Positions 7,178-17,201 of a DNA stretch of 34,465 nucleotides are shown here, piece by piece (position 1 is the first letter of the stretch; each line of letters begins with the position of its first letter). The stretch spans positions 1 to 34,465 of the forward strand of contig JAHHTS010000022.1 in the NCBI GenBank assembly GCA_020024475.1, read 5' to 3'. This stretch comes from Oscillospiraceae bacterium (GTDB lineage Bacteria > Bacillota > Clostridia > Oscillospirales > Ruminococcaceae). Under the pieces are notes generated by a model that made no database searches, was not told the DNA's origin, and was given only the letters and a program-made list of their open reading frames with translations. The position numbers and the translations under genes were made by a program.

Positions 7178-9697
7178 TTATCCGAAGAAACCAAAGTCAT
7201 CTGCAAAAGCAATATCCATAACAATTTCGTGCCTAAAAATTTCAATATCATTTTTATCGTCGAATGCTACTAAATAATACTTTTGTGATTTATCATATTT
7301 CTTATTTTTTAAGCTAAAGCGAAGTCTGAACATTCTTTTAGCTGTGTCAGTATCTTTTTTATCTGCAACAATAATGTTCTCATTTGAAATCTTTTCATTA
7401 TCATCAGAAATAAAGTAAACTCTGTAATTCGTTTCTTTTACAACATCACTTACTGGCTCAGTTTGTACAAAATCTAATGTAGTAATTAAGTTAGTTATTT
7501 TATTTGTTAGACTTACTAATGCAATTTGTGCAGAAGTTGTTTCTTTCTTACCACGTTCTACTTTAACTTCTAAAAGAGGAACAAGTAATTCTTGAGGTGA
7601 GCAACCACCGTGAACAAAGTTTTGTCCAGCACCACCAACTTTAAATATATCTGAAGCAATAGGGTACGAAACATATCTGTCATCCTTATTTCCTAAGACA
7701 CGTCCAAGTGAAATAGAATTAACTCCATCTTCATTAATTGCATCCGGACTAATAACATATCTTTGACCTGTACTAGCTGATTTAGCTTTAAAAGATATTT
7801 TATCGTTAGCTTCTATCTTATCTCTTTTGTAGATAAATCCGTGATCAGCTGTAACAAAGAAATGGTGTGTATTAGCTAAAGAAGATACTCTACGCATAAA
7901 TGTATGGATTTCTTCTATCGCTTCTTCGCAAGCTGTAAATACTTCGTTTTCAGTATTTGATGCATCACCTCTAGCATCAACTTGATTATGATAAACATAA
8001 ACTACATCTTGTCCAGTAAATATTTCTCGTAATTCATCACGTTTCATATTTTTCATTGTGTCAAATTGAATGCAATTACTATTCACCTTGTAATTCTTTA
8101 AGATTCTAGAACGCTGTTCAGTTGTAGCACAAGGCTTTGCATCAATCAACACTTCATACTCATCTGTATATGAAAGTTCTTTATGAGGAAGTAAAGAAGC
8201 CATACCTAATGGGGTATACGATGGAAGTACACCTTGCATAGCATTAAGTGATGATATACATTTTTCATCGGCTTGTAATTTTTCATATAATGTATGAGCA
8301 ACTTCATATCTTAACGCATCCGAAATAATAACAACTGTTCTTTCTTTAGCATTATTTATATGATTAGCAAAGAAGTTTTTCTGATAACGCAATCCAGTAT
8401 CTCCACCTGCACTGGTGAATTCTGTGTTCCAGTTAACTGTAATTTTGTTCAAATAGTCATTAGTATAAATGTTTTCAACTAGTTCTCTAACTTTTTCAAA
8501 AGCCGTTGTATCTTCGATAGAATCTAAATGATAATAGAAATATCTGTATCTTCTATCAATCTTAAATCCTTCATTTAAGTAGAATTTAAGCACATTGTTT
8601 ATACCACTGATAGGGTGATACTTACCACTTGATATAATTGCAAATGCATTTTCAATTACAAAGTATTCATTTTTAAATCTCTTGCCATAATGCTTTTTAC
8701 GTTGTTGTAAACACAATTCATCAATAGACTTATTATTTAACTTAGCACCAATATCTTCTTGCTCTAAGCGTTCTATCATCCATTTAATGAGTAGCTTATC
8801 AATTCCTGAGAATATGTTGCAATCGACTATATCATTGATTTCCATTTTTGCAAAATACTTATCACCGTTGATAGCATTAAATACTTTATCAGCAATCTCA
8901 TCATATCTCTCGCCGTAAATATAACTATTCATAAGATTGTCTATGAAAGCAATAATATTTCCAGACTTATAAGACACAAACGGTTTCCAAGCTTGTGGTA
9001 CATCTGTACGAATTGCTTTCGCAATATATGTTACAAACATAGTAATAACAAGTTTTTCTAAAGTTGGTTTTGCGTCATTGTATCCAAAGTTATTGTCTGC
9101 TTGTTGCCAAAAGGCCTCAAGCAGATCATATTTTTCAAACTCCTGAAGATATTTATTATCTACAAAATCATCGTCAGTTATAATTACACGAAGTACCTCT
9201 TCAAAAGAGCAAGTTTTACTCTTGCATAAAACACTCATCAAAGCTACTTCTATACTACTTCTTGTGAAATTATCAATTTCTAAATCATAGAATTTTTGTA
9301 TTCTATCTTTGTTTGCGAAGAATTTAATGTAATGTTGAATTACTGGTTTATATCTCTCATCTATTCCCAAGTCAACAGTTAATAGAGAAGCTCTATCTGC
9401 AAAAAATTCTTTTGAATACTGAATTGTGTCAAATAGATGATTTTCTCTAATGTTTGGTTTTGGAAACGGAGCATAAATCAAATAATTTGTTGTTTTATCT
9501 TCGCATTCTAAAAAATATTTTATATAAAATTGATTGTCCGGTTCTAAATATAGTACTTTTGCATTTTCAAGTTCAATCGTATTTATATCTTCTTGAAACT
9601 CTGCATTGGCATCGTACCAGAACACTAATTTTCTCACATCACCGACAAACTCAGCATTGAGCTTGTCGGTAATCTGTTTTAAGTTAAGTTCTGCCAT
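7178..9697 (-). CDS. pglZ: PglZ, BREX alkaline-phosphatase-superfamily protein
   Basis: Core BREX component of 839 residues with the PglZ domain of the alkaline phosphatase superfamily. Candidate metal-binding motifs are visible in order: VVIISDALRYEVAH (D460), YVYHNQVDARGDA (H570 and D574) and FFVTADHGFIYKRD (D618, H619). The first 400 residues are an alpha-helical BREX-specific region. The C-terminal part after about 700 is beta-rich and ends in DDFGFFG. PglZ is required for BREX defence and binds the other core proteins; its exact chemistry is not settled. AGGAGA precedes the ATG, and the site overlaps the end of the small upstream gene, implying coupled expression. The full length is intact. 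Confidence 0.96.
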   Translation of the reverse strand: MAELNLKQITDKLNAEFVGDVRKLVFWYDANAEFQEDINTIELENAKVLYLEPDNQFYIKYFLECEDKTTNYLIYAPFPKPNIRENHLFDTIQYSKEFFADRASLLTVDLGIDERYKPVIQHYIKFFANKDRIQKFYDLEIDNFTRSSIEVALMSVLCKSKTCSFEEVLRVIITDDDFVDNKYLQEFEKYDLLEAFWQQADNNFGYNDAKPTLEKLVITMFVTYIAKAIRTDVPQAWKPFVSYKSGNIIAFIDNLMNSYIYGERYDEIADKVFNAINGDKYFAKMEINDIVDCNIFSGIDKLLIKWMIERLEQEDIGAKLNNKSIDELCLQQRKKHYGKRFKNEYFVIENAFAIISSGKYHPISGINNVLKFYLNEGFKIDRRYRYFYYHLDSIEDTTAFEKVRELVENIYTNDYLNKITVNWNTEFTSAGGDTGLRYQKNFFANHINNAKERTVVIISDALRYEVAHTLYEKLQADEKCISSLNAMQGVLPSYTPLGMASLLPHKELSYTDEYEVLIDAKPCATTEQRSRILKNYKVNSNCIQFDTMKNMKRDELREIFTGQDVVYVYHNQVDARGDASNTENEVFTACEEAIEEIHTFMRRVSSLANTHHFFVTADHGFIYKRDKIEANDKISFKAKSASTGQRYVISPDAINEDGVNSISLGRVLGNKDDRYVSYPIASDIFKVGGAGQNFVHGGCSPQELLVPLLEVKVERGKKETTSAQIALVSLTNKITNLITTLDFVQTEPVSDVVKETNYRVYFISDDNEKISNENIIVADKKDTDTAKRMFRLRFSLKNKKYDKSQKYYLVAFDDKNDIEIFRHEIVMDIAFADDFGFFG

Positions 9698-9710
9698 AAA
9701 ATTTCTCCTG

Positions 9711-10016
9711 TTAAAAAGGAAGCCAGTCCCTTAATTCTTTCAACCCTTTATAAGTTTTCATCAATGTTGAATTATTATTCAGGTATTCCATTCCTTTTAC
9801 TGTTAATTTCGTACCATCTAAAAAGCAGTTTATAAAATGACTGCTATTTCCACTCTCTATAAATTGTGCGCCTTTAATAAGCCCTTCGTCTTGGCAAGCT
9901 TCAATTATATCGAAATACTCCCATTTTTCTATATTATAGTCTTCGGCTGTAGGTATATTGCCATCATTTAGTTCTCGCATAAAGCTGAGCATAACTTTTA
10001 GCTTGTTTACTGCCAT
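9711..10016 (-). CDS. YjcQ-like small winged-helix protein inside the BREX operon
   Basis: A 101-residue protein between pglX and pglZ. It resembles the Bacillus YjcQ family in layout: an N-terminal helical start (KLKVMLSFMRELNDGN), a beta-hairpin-like middle, LTVKGMEYLNNN, and the closing MKTYKGLKELRDWLPF, which parallels the YKTIKEIKDW ending of YjcQ. Such proteins are winged-helix folds, often phage-encoded, of unknown role. The ATG comes 10 bases after the pglX stop with a GAGGTGA site, so it is translated as part of the operon. It is not a standard BREX gene. It could modulate PglX or the operon, or be a passenger. The family call is from memory of the pattern, not from a search. Confidence 0.75.
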   Translation of the reverse strand: MAVNKLKVMLSFMRELNDGNIPTAEDYNIEKWEYFDIIEACQDEGLIKGAQFIESGNSSHFINCFLDGTKLTVKGMEYLNNNSTLMKTYKGLKELRDWLPF

Positions 10017-10026
10017 TTATCTCACC

Positions 10027-13000
10027 TCAAATCTTAGCCAAAATCTGCATATTCTTTCCGTCTACGGTCTGAACCTTATCATAGTTGACCTTAACGCCGT
10101 CATCGAGATCAATGTCGATACGGGACAAGGCAATATGAGCAATCTTGGCATCGTAATCTTTCGTTTCCTTGAGCTGTTTTTGAAGCTTTTCTTTACGCTT
10201 GTTTGCTGCGGAAATCTCTTTGTTGTCATTACTGTTATCAATGATGTCCTGCATACGCTCAATTTCTTTTTCATACACACGCTGCATCTTGTGGAGATAT
10301 TCTACACGCAGGTGACCAACAGTGTCCTCATTCCAACGGTGCATATAAACAAGAGCCTTAAAGCCATTCTGCTTACCACTGTCAAAGAGCCAGTAAATCG
10401 GGCGTTTCTGATACTTCTTAATGTGATCCTTGATAAAGTCATTAAGGAAGTAGTTGCGAATAACCTCTCTGCTGGTTTTCCCCTTGTTTCCAAGTGCATC
10501 AGCAACAAAGTTAAGGTTTTCTTCCAAGGTATCCTTACCGTAAACCACTTCAATAAACTTCACAAAGCGGCCTACAATGTCATCCTCAAAGTATTCTTCG
10601 TCAGTCAGCGGGATGCAGTTATCCGCATCAGGAATAAAGGTTGTATATTTGCTGTCATCCCATTCGCTGCCGGCGTAAGCAAGTCCATCCACATCCAATG
10701 AATATCGTCCCAGCATACAGCCCACAGCATAAGAAATGAGGGATTGGATATCTCTTGTTTTGTCGGCAAGACGCATTGCTATATCACGAGCTACGACTTC
10801 CGGAGTTACATCATTTTTAAGATTATAGGTTTTAATGAATAAAGTATTTATTCTTTCTTCATTCTTCTTTAATGTAGAATATCTTTCCGAGGAGTCGTAT
10901 GCCCACTGGTTGAAAGATTCTTCTATTTTTGTTGAATTATAGCGAAGTAATGGATGTTTTTCAAAATCCCAAGATTCTTCAAAATCGTCCCAATCAGCCT
11001 TTGCCAACTTTATACATTCTTTTGAGAGGTCATCAATTTCCTCCTTGATATCTTTATCCACAATCAAGGGTAAATCCCCGATATTTCCAACCTGAAAATT
11101 AACAGTTGGTGCAAGTATAGACAAATACATAAAAGCAACCTTACTACAAAGAAAGGCCAAAATATAGTACATTAAGTCATCTGATGGAAACATAGACGAA
11201 CCAGAAACATCAAAAAGAAATCCGTTTGTTTTATATCTAACGCCAAAGTTTTCGAATCCAAATAAAGACCAAGTAATTCCTGGTTTAAAATAAAAACTTG
11301 GATTCCTTAAGACTGCACTCTTGTAGTTTCTTAGTTCATAACCATCGTTTTCCCAATTTACAATATATTCGTTCATTCCATACCATTTTCGGAAATTTCC
11401 ACCTTTGTTGTATGGAAACCATTTTAACCCCTTTTCCTTTCCATTGTTAAACATTGAGGCTTTTTCTTTCGAAATTTCTGTCCAAAATCTAACAAAACGA
11501 TTATTATCAGCAGTTGCCATACCCTGTTTAGGTTCGGCATATTTTCTTAAAGGATTTGAAATATTGAAATTATTTAACGCTTCATTAGAAATCCAATATA
11601 CAAACGGGTTTCCTGGTATTTGATAAAACTCGGTCTGATCTACATTAAATACCTGTTCACTATTTCTAAAATTTCTGAGTTTTTCTTCTGTACTATAAAA
11701 ATCAGCCAGTCTCAAATAACTTCCTTTATAGTTCTTTAAGTGTGCTTTTCTCAATGAAAAAGAAGTTGCCAATACATTAAATGAATTAAGTTCTTCAAAT
11801 GTAGCAGCACCAGTATGAACCATTGATGTTATTGTTGTTTCATTTAATACCTTGGAACGTAATTTTTTAAAAGAAGCAATAAACATCCAAGTATGAATTG
11901 TTATCATCGAGGTGAAGCCTCTGTGTTTTGTAAAATTCACACATTTCATAATAAACGCTGAATATAGTTCGGATTTCTCATCAGTATAGTTTTTATCAAG
12001 AAAATCACTTAATTTCCCATTCAAACTTTTTTTGCCCATATATGGAGGATTCGTGCATACGACATCATATTTTTGAGCCATTACTTCTGCAACTTGTACT
12101 AAAGGTAATAGTTCATCCAAGACAACTTCACGGCTCATACTAATATCATCTTCAATTTCTTTGAATCGTGCATATAGTGCATTAAAATCGACAGGAGTCA
12201 CATCAATAATAGAGCCATATTCTTTAGCATCGTGCATTTCAGACAGAATACTCTTAATGGCTTTAATAAGCGTGCTATCACCATTGCAGAAGTAATCAAC
12301 CGCATGCTGATCCAATCCATTGCTTTCACGAATTGCGTATACATTAGGTTGAATATTTCGACCAAGGAATCTGCGATCATACTGTCGAGCTTTCATCATC
12401 ATAGCAAAATAAGAAAGCTGCGCCGCACGCTTATCAATATCTAAACCATAGATATTGTTCTCAACGATGTTGCGGACTGCATCACGGGCAGTGTATCCCA
12501 TTGAATCATATATCTGCATTAAAACATCAAAGGCATACACAAGAATATGTCCACTACCCATACAAGGGTCAATCAATTTGATGTCTTCCGGAGAGATGGT
12601 TGAATAATTCTTGCGAATTTCTTCAAGTTGCTTCTCAACAGATTCTTCCTGCTGAGCTTCCTCCAAATAATACTTCCAGTTGCTTTTCAGTTCTTTATTC
12701 GGATGTCCCTCCACCCAAAGACGACCAAGGCTGTTTTCAACCATATAGCGAACAATCCAATCAGGGGTGAACAACTGTGTTGCGGCAGGAATATCCTCCT
12801 TGCGTATTTTCTTATTTTTCTTCAAGTTAGCAAAAACGGTATCCTTTGGAACGGAATTATAGAACTGATACATCCAGCCGATAATTTCAATCTGGCCTTC
12901 TTTTTCCACATTGAAATCATCTTCATCTACATCGTGTGTCAAACGATATACAAGACCATCTTTATCTGTGAAGGAGATAGTAAGAAGAAGTTCCGTATAG

Positions 13001-13572
13001 TCGTCAGTTTTTTCAAAAAGCTCAGGTAAAATCTCGTGGAGCTTATTGCACTGCTTAATAAAAAGCATACGGAACAGTTCATCCAGCTTATTTTTATCCT
13101 TAAGCTCGATAATATGATCCTGCTCAAAAGGTGTAAACTCCAGATCTGTATCAAACGGAGAGGTTACAAAGTCAGGCTCCACCTTGGCTTTGTTTTCAGA
13201 AGAGAGTACACGGATACCGGAAGGAAGATAGTTGTTGACCTCCATAAAACGGATAGCAACCAAACGGTTGAACCAAGTGTAGGCAACTTCTTCCACGACA
13301 AATTCAAAAGCTTCCTTGTATTTACCGCAATCTTTTTCCTTTTCATGAATTGCTTTTACAAGAGCATCACGCTGCTTAATTTCTTTCCCCTGAACCTCAG
13401 CATATTCTTTTGTTCCAATATCAAAGAATTTGAGGTCAGCAGTAGACTGCGGAAGTTCTTGCGCAATTCCACTGTCTGTAATGCCAAGCATTCCTGCTTT
13501 GTATGTTATATCTGCAATGAGCTTTTCTCTTGCTCCTATTGCAAAGTTTTTAATTTTAGTCTTATTCATCAT
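10027..13572 (-). CDS. pglX: PglX, BREX type 1 adenine-specific DNA methyltransferase
   Basis: N6-adenine methyltransferase (1181 residues) that marks host DNA at a non-palindromic site so that BREX ignores it, and that is also needed for defence. Motif I for S-adenosylmethionine binding is DPCMGSGH at 335-342, and catalytic motif IV is NPPY at 508-511. The N-terminus (KNFAIGAREKLIADITYKAG) is typical of BREX type 1 PglX. The region after NPPY to about residue 925 is the presumed target-recognition part and is much more AT-rich than the sequence on either side. Two ATGs lie after AGGAGG; the second (13569) has the better spacing (7 bases), so the first Met may not be used. It starts 12 bases after the brxC stop. 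Confidence 0.96.
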   Translation of the reverse strand: MMNKTKIKNFAIGAREKLIADITYKAGMLGITDSGIAQELPQSTADLKFFDIGTKEYAEVQGKEIKQRDALVKAIHEKEKDCGKYKEAFEFVVEEVAYTWFNRLVAIRFMEVNNYLPSGIRVLSSENKAKVEPDFVTSPFDTDLEFTPFEQDHIIELKDKNKLDELFRMLFIKQCNKLHEILPELFEKTDDYTELLLTISFTDKDGLVYRLTHDVDEDDFNVEKEGQIEIIGWMYQFYNSVPKDTVFANLKKNKKIRKEDIPAATQLFTPDWIVRYMVENSLGRLWVEGHPNKELKSNWKYYLEEAQQEESVEKQLEEIRKNYSTISPEDIKLIDPCMGSGHILVYAFDVLMQIYDSMGYTARDAVRNIVENNIYGLDIDKRAAQLSYFAMMMKARQYDRRFLGRNIQPNVYAIRESNGLDQHAVDYFCNGDSTLIKAIKSILSEMHDAKEYGSIIDVTPVDFNALYARFKEIEDDISMSREVVLDELLPLVQVAEVMAQKYDVVCTNPPYMGKKSLNGKLSDFLDKNYTDEKSELYSAFIMKCVNFTKHRGFTSMITIHTWMFIASFKKLRSKVLNETTITSMVHTGAATFEELNSFNVLATSFSLRKAHLKNYKGSYLRLADFYSTEEKLRNFRNSEQVFNVDQTEFYQIPGNPFVYWISNEALNNFNISNPLRKYAEPKQGMATADNNRFVRFWTEISKEKASMFNNGKEKGLKWFPYNKGGNFRKWYGMNEYIVNWENDGYELRNYKSAVLRNPSFYFKPGITWSLFGFENFGVRYKTNGFLFDVSGSSMFPSDDLMYYILAFLCSKVAFMYLSILAPTVNFQVGNIGDLPLIVDKDIKEEIDDLSKECIKLAKADWDDFEESWDFEKHPLLRYNSTKIEESFNQWAYDSSERYSTLKKNEERINTLFIKTYNLKNDVTPEVVARDIAMRLADKTRDIQSLISYAVGCMLGRYSLDVDGLAYAGSEWDDSKYTTFIPDADNCIPLTDEEYFEDDIVGRFVKFIEVVYGKDTLEENLNFVADALGNKGKTSREVIRNYFLNDFIKDHIKKYQKRPIYWLFDSGKQNGFKALVYMHRWNEDTVGHLRVEYLHKMQRVYEKEIERMQDIIDNSNDNKEISAANKRKEKLQKQLKETKDYDAKIAHIALSRIDIDLDDGVKVNYDKVQTVDGKNMQILAKI

Positions 13573-13584
13573 TGATCCTCCTGA

Positions 13585-16500
13585 TTAGAACTCAATGTTG
13601 AGTACAGTGTCGTCTTCAAGCGATGCCATCAGTTTCTTTTCCAACTCAGCTACATAGTGTTTTACATCATCCTGAGTTTCAATCTGCCAAGTGGTAGAAT
13701 TGTTGATGGTCTTAATGCTAACTGTTTTTGTCTTCTTAACCGGAGCAACAGGTACCGGTTCACTGCCAGAGTTATCATCCTCGTGGTCAGGCTCTACCGG
13801 AGCCGGTGTCAGCTTTGCTTCTTCAGTAGCAATTTCATTCAGGCAACGCACCTTAAGTGCATCTACCTCAACAGTAATCGTCTGGAGTGTTGCTACATTA
13901 TTGCAATGAGAAGTCTTGTCACGGATTTCTCTAAAAGCTTCTACATATTTATCAACCAGCTTATCGTGGCATTTCTTGCCATCAAGCTCGTCAAAGACAC
14001 GCTTTCTTGCCACATCAATCGCTGCATCAACAGGCTTCTGCATCTCAGAGAGCAATCCGCCATAGGATTTGATAAAGTTTTCTAACAAGTCAGGCAGCTT
14101 AAAGATTTCACCGTAAGGATCAGCCTTTTTAAGGATGCTCTTAATGCTGGCTACAATGGACTCAATATCTTTATTTACAATGAAAGTCTTACTGTCATCG
14201 TAAATACCCATCAAACGCAGAGCTTTATCAAAGATGCCTTTCTGTTCGCCCTCAAAGAATTTCTTTACAGGCTCATAGTCTTCTGCAAAGTCGAGATATT
14301 CATCCTTGCTTTTATCAATACCAGCAAAGAACTCGGCAGAATACTTCATCTGGAGAACATCCGTCATCAGCTTCTTGCCTGTACCGATAAATCTCTTTCC
14401 GGGATAGGCAGGCTGATTCTTATAGTGAATTTCCAGCTTTTCAAGTTCAACCTTAAGTCTATCAGCATAACCGAGGAAGCTCTTCATAATGGCATCGTCA
14501 TCATCACTGGACGGAGTAATGCCAAATAGTTCCTTCATTACTTCACGGACTGCTTTCTTCTGGCGTTCATTTGCTTTGACTTTCTTGTCCGTCATCAGTT
14601 TGTCCTGGTACTCTTTTCGGGTGAGAAAGCGAATGATTTCTTCCTCAGATTTAGAAATAAGAGTAACAGCTTCGTTATGAACGAACAGTGCAATCTCGCC
14701 ATCCTTAAAGAGTTTTGCAACAAGCCACTGAACATCAGCTTCAACAAAACCGTAAGGTGCTTTAATAAAACGCTCTATCAATGATTTCATAGATGTCTTC
14801 ATATGTCTTTGTGTGTTAAGTGAAATGTAGTCATTGACATCCTTTAATGCAAGTTCGTTTTTCTTAGTACTTGTGCTAGATAATGCTAATTGTTGAGTAG
14901 GATCTTTAAACATTGAACGAATGTCGCTTTCACTCATAGCAGTATCAATATAAGAGAGTTTATGATAAACGTTAGCCACCAATTTGCCAAGTGCATCATT
15001 TATTTTTGTATGTATATCCTTAGATGTTGACTGGATTTTATCTCCATTAACATAAATTTCTGCATTTTTTAAACTTTCTTCTAAGAATAATCTTGCAGTT
15101 GCGTTTCTTTCACGCATTTCGACTTTCTTAGCTTCTTTAATTTGTTCGAACTTAGTTACTGCGTTTGTAGCATCGTAACGAATAAATTTTTCTATCTGTA
15201 AAGCAGATCTTATTTCATCTAAAAAAGTTCTGTCTTCTGGCATAACAATCAATACACAGTTATACTGATCTGAAACAATTCTCATTGTTATGTCATCAGA
15301 TCTTTCGTCACTATTAGGTGTTAGAATCTTTAATGTAATATCATTATTTTGATTAGCTTTATATGGCTTTTCATCAACAACTTGGTTAAACGCAAATGCG
15401 TATCTACCGTTAAAAGAAGGGTAACGATATTTCTTTTCATCATATAATCCATCGAAAATCATTTCCGAAACTTTGGCAATAACTTCTCCAGAATCAACAT
15501 TCTGTGATTCGATAGCTCTATTTATCTCTTGTTCTTCATCTGTAAGAAAAACATAAATTTCACCATTCTTTTGTACAAGTGTTTGACGAACTAATCGTTT
15601 TAAGGAATCCTCAACCTTTTGTGTTAAACTCATACGGTCATCATTTATATTTGTAACCATAAGACTAGTAATGTTTTCTACATTAGCTTTTATTTCTTTT
15701 ACATATTTAATCATAAATAATGCTTTAAGGACATTAACATCAAAACATTCTTTATCGTGATTAGGGTTGAGGTAATCATTATCTAACGCACGAGAAATTA
15801 CTCCTTTATGAGAATGATCCAAAAATTGTTCAAGTGCATCATAGAACATATTAAACGGAACAATTTCTCCGGGCTCTTTATCCATAACTTTAACTGCTGA
15901 CTCTTTAAAAAGAGCAAGCATTGAACGTTCACCTTCAGCAAGGTGCTTGCCTGATGCACCGTGTGTACGAATAGATGTAAGTACACTTGCTAAAAGATTA
16001 AATTGATATGGTATAAAAGGATAAATATCCGAAAAGTTTTCTTTTCCTGAATATAATTTTTTTTCAATACCATCATTAAATAAAATCAAATTTTTAATTA
16101 TAGTTGACTTATCATCATAAAGTAAAGAAAGTGTTTGTTTAGCACTATCACTTTTTTCAAGAATTCTCTTTTTAATAACTTCATCAACGTTTGCAGAAGA
16201 AAGAGAGAGTCTAGTGTCAAAACGTCCTTGAATTTTAGAAAAGTCGTTTCCTTTTGTTTTAGTAATAGAATCAATGTCTTGTTGGCTCGTTACGATAACC
16301 CAGGCTTTACCCTGACAAGCTGTTCCTAAATCTTCAGTCACAGTTTGAAGATTTAACATTAATTTAGAATCATCACCAATATACTGACCAATTTCATCAA
16401 TCAAAAATACAACGTGATGATTATTTCCTTTACTAGTAATATACTTTTTAACTAGCTGTGCAAAGTCTTCTACTTTATATTTGTATTCACCAGTTGCTTT

Positions 16501-17187
16501 TTCACACCAGTTTCTTCCTGCTTCTTCGCTCATAAAGTCAATATCAGCAAGAACTTCTACTACATCGTCTTGAATGAAGTCAAAATCACTGCGAGATTCT
16601 TCCCATTCAGAGCCAAAACTTTCTTCAAATCTCTCTTTGAATAAATCAAATTTTCCTTCTTCACTTAGTTTTCTCTCTAAATCTGCAAGGAATGGATTAG
16701 AGCCACTAAAACCTAACATTTCATTAAATACATTTTGCAAAACAGAAACAATAGCAACTTTAGATTGCTTTCCATTGACTTCACTTTTTGAATCAATGTT
16801 AAAAAGAACAACATCAGCAGGCACAGATGTAGCTAATTTCATATCTGCTAAGACCATTGGATCTGCAATCTTATTGTCTTCGATAAAATAATCAATAGCT
16901 TTTTTGCCATTAACATCTTTATTTTCTAAAAGGTAAGATAAAATTTTTAAGAAGTGAGATTTACCACTTCCAAAGAAACCGGAAATCCAAACACCCATTT
17001 TGTCAGTATTTCCGTTAATTCCTTTTTTATAGCTTTCAAAAAAATCAGCAAAATGCTTCTGTAATTCTCTTGTAACAACGTATTCTTCTAATTCCTGTTG
17101 GACACTTGCACTATCATCTTGACCCACCTTAATTACGCCTTTAATATCTCTATCAATAGGCTTATTAAACATGTTTTTAATGATCAT
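13585..17187 (-). CDS. brxC: BrxC, BREX large P-loop ATPase
   Basis: Large BREX ATPase of 1200 residues. Walker A is GFFGSGKS (70-77) within GVWISGFFGSGKSHFLK, and Walker B is VVFLIDEIGQY with D264-E265. A possible sensor-like stretch WVIVTSQQDID follows. The rest is long, helical and charged. Near residue 1130 a low-complexity Pro/Glu/Asp linker (TPAPVEPDHEDDNSGSEPVP) precedes the conserved tail. AAAGGAG lies just upstream of the ATG, and brxB ends 14 bases before it. The part encoding the C-terminal third (13585 to about 14790) is clearly GC-richer than the rest. The gene is intact and of normal BrxC size. Confidence 0.96.
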   Translation of the reverse strand: MIIKNMFNKPIDRDIKGVIKVGQDDSASVQQELEEYVVTRELQKHFADFFESYKKGINGNTDKMGVWISGFFGSGKSHFLKILSYLLENKDVNGKKAIDYFIEDNKIADPMVLADMKLATSVPADVVLFNIDSKSEVNGKQSKVAIVSVLQNVFNEMLGFSGSNPFLADLERKLSEEGKFDLFKERFEESFGSEWEESRSDFDFIQDDVVEVLADIDFMSEEAGRNWCEKATGEYKYKVEDFAQLVKKYITSKGNNHHVVFLIDEIGQYIGDDSKLMLNLQTVTEDLGTACQGKAWVIVTSQQDIDSITKTKGNDFSKIQGRFDTRLSLSSANVDEVIKKRILEKSDSAKQTLSLLYDDKSTIIKNLILFNDGIEKKLYSGKENFSDIYPFIPYQFNLLASVLTSIRTHGASGKHLAEGERSMLALFKESAVKVMDKEPGEIVPFNMFYDALEQFLDHSHKGVISRALDNDYLNPNHDKECFDVNVLKALFMIKYVKEIKANVENITSLMVTNINDDRMSLTQKVEDSLKRLVRQTLVQKNGEIYVFLTDEEQEINRAIESQNVDSGEVIAKVSEMIFDGLYDEKKYRYPSFNGRYAFAFNQVVDEKPYKANQNNDITLKILTPNSDERSDDITMRIVSDQYNCVLIVMPEDRTFLDEIRSALQIEKFIRYDATNAVTKFEQIKEAKKVEMRERNATARLFLEESLKNAEIYVNGDKIQSTSKDIHTKINDALGKLVANVYHKLSYIDTAMSESDIRSMFKDPTQQLALSSTSTKKNELALKDVNDYISLNTQRHMKTSMKSLIERFIKAPYGFVEADVQWLVAKLFKDGEIALFVHNEAVTLISKSEEEIIRFLTRKEYQDKLMTDKKVKANERQKKAVREVMKELFGITPSSDDDDAIMKSFLGYADRLKVELEKLEIHYKNQPAYPGKRFIGTGKKLMTDVLQMKYSAEFFAGIDKSKDEYLDFAEDYEPVKKFFEGEQKGIFDKALRLMGIYDDSKTFIVNKDIESIVASIKSILKKADPYGEIFKLPDLLENFIKSYGGLLSEMQKPVDAAIDVARKRVFDELDGKKCHDKLVDKYVEAFREIRDKTSHCNNVATLQTITVEVDALKVRCLNEIATEEAKLTPAPVEPDHEDDNSGSEPVPVAPVKKTKTVSIKTINNSTTWQIETQDDVKHYVAELEKKLMASLEDDTVLNIEF

Positions 17188-17201
17188 ATTATTTTTCTCC
17201 T

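Noticed and set aside
9958..13575. Several plus-strand open frames up to 247 codons opposite pglX
   Set aside because: They are antisense to a certain gene, lie in its GC-richer parts, and lack ribosome sites and recognisable domains.
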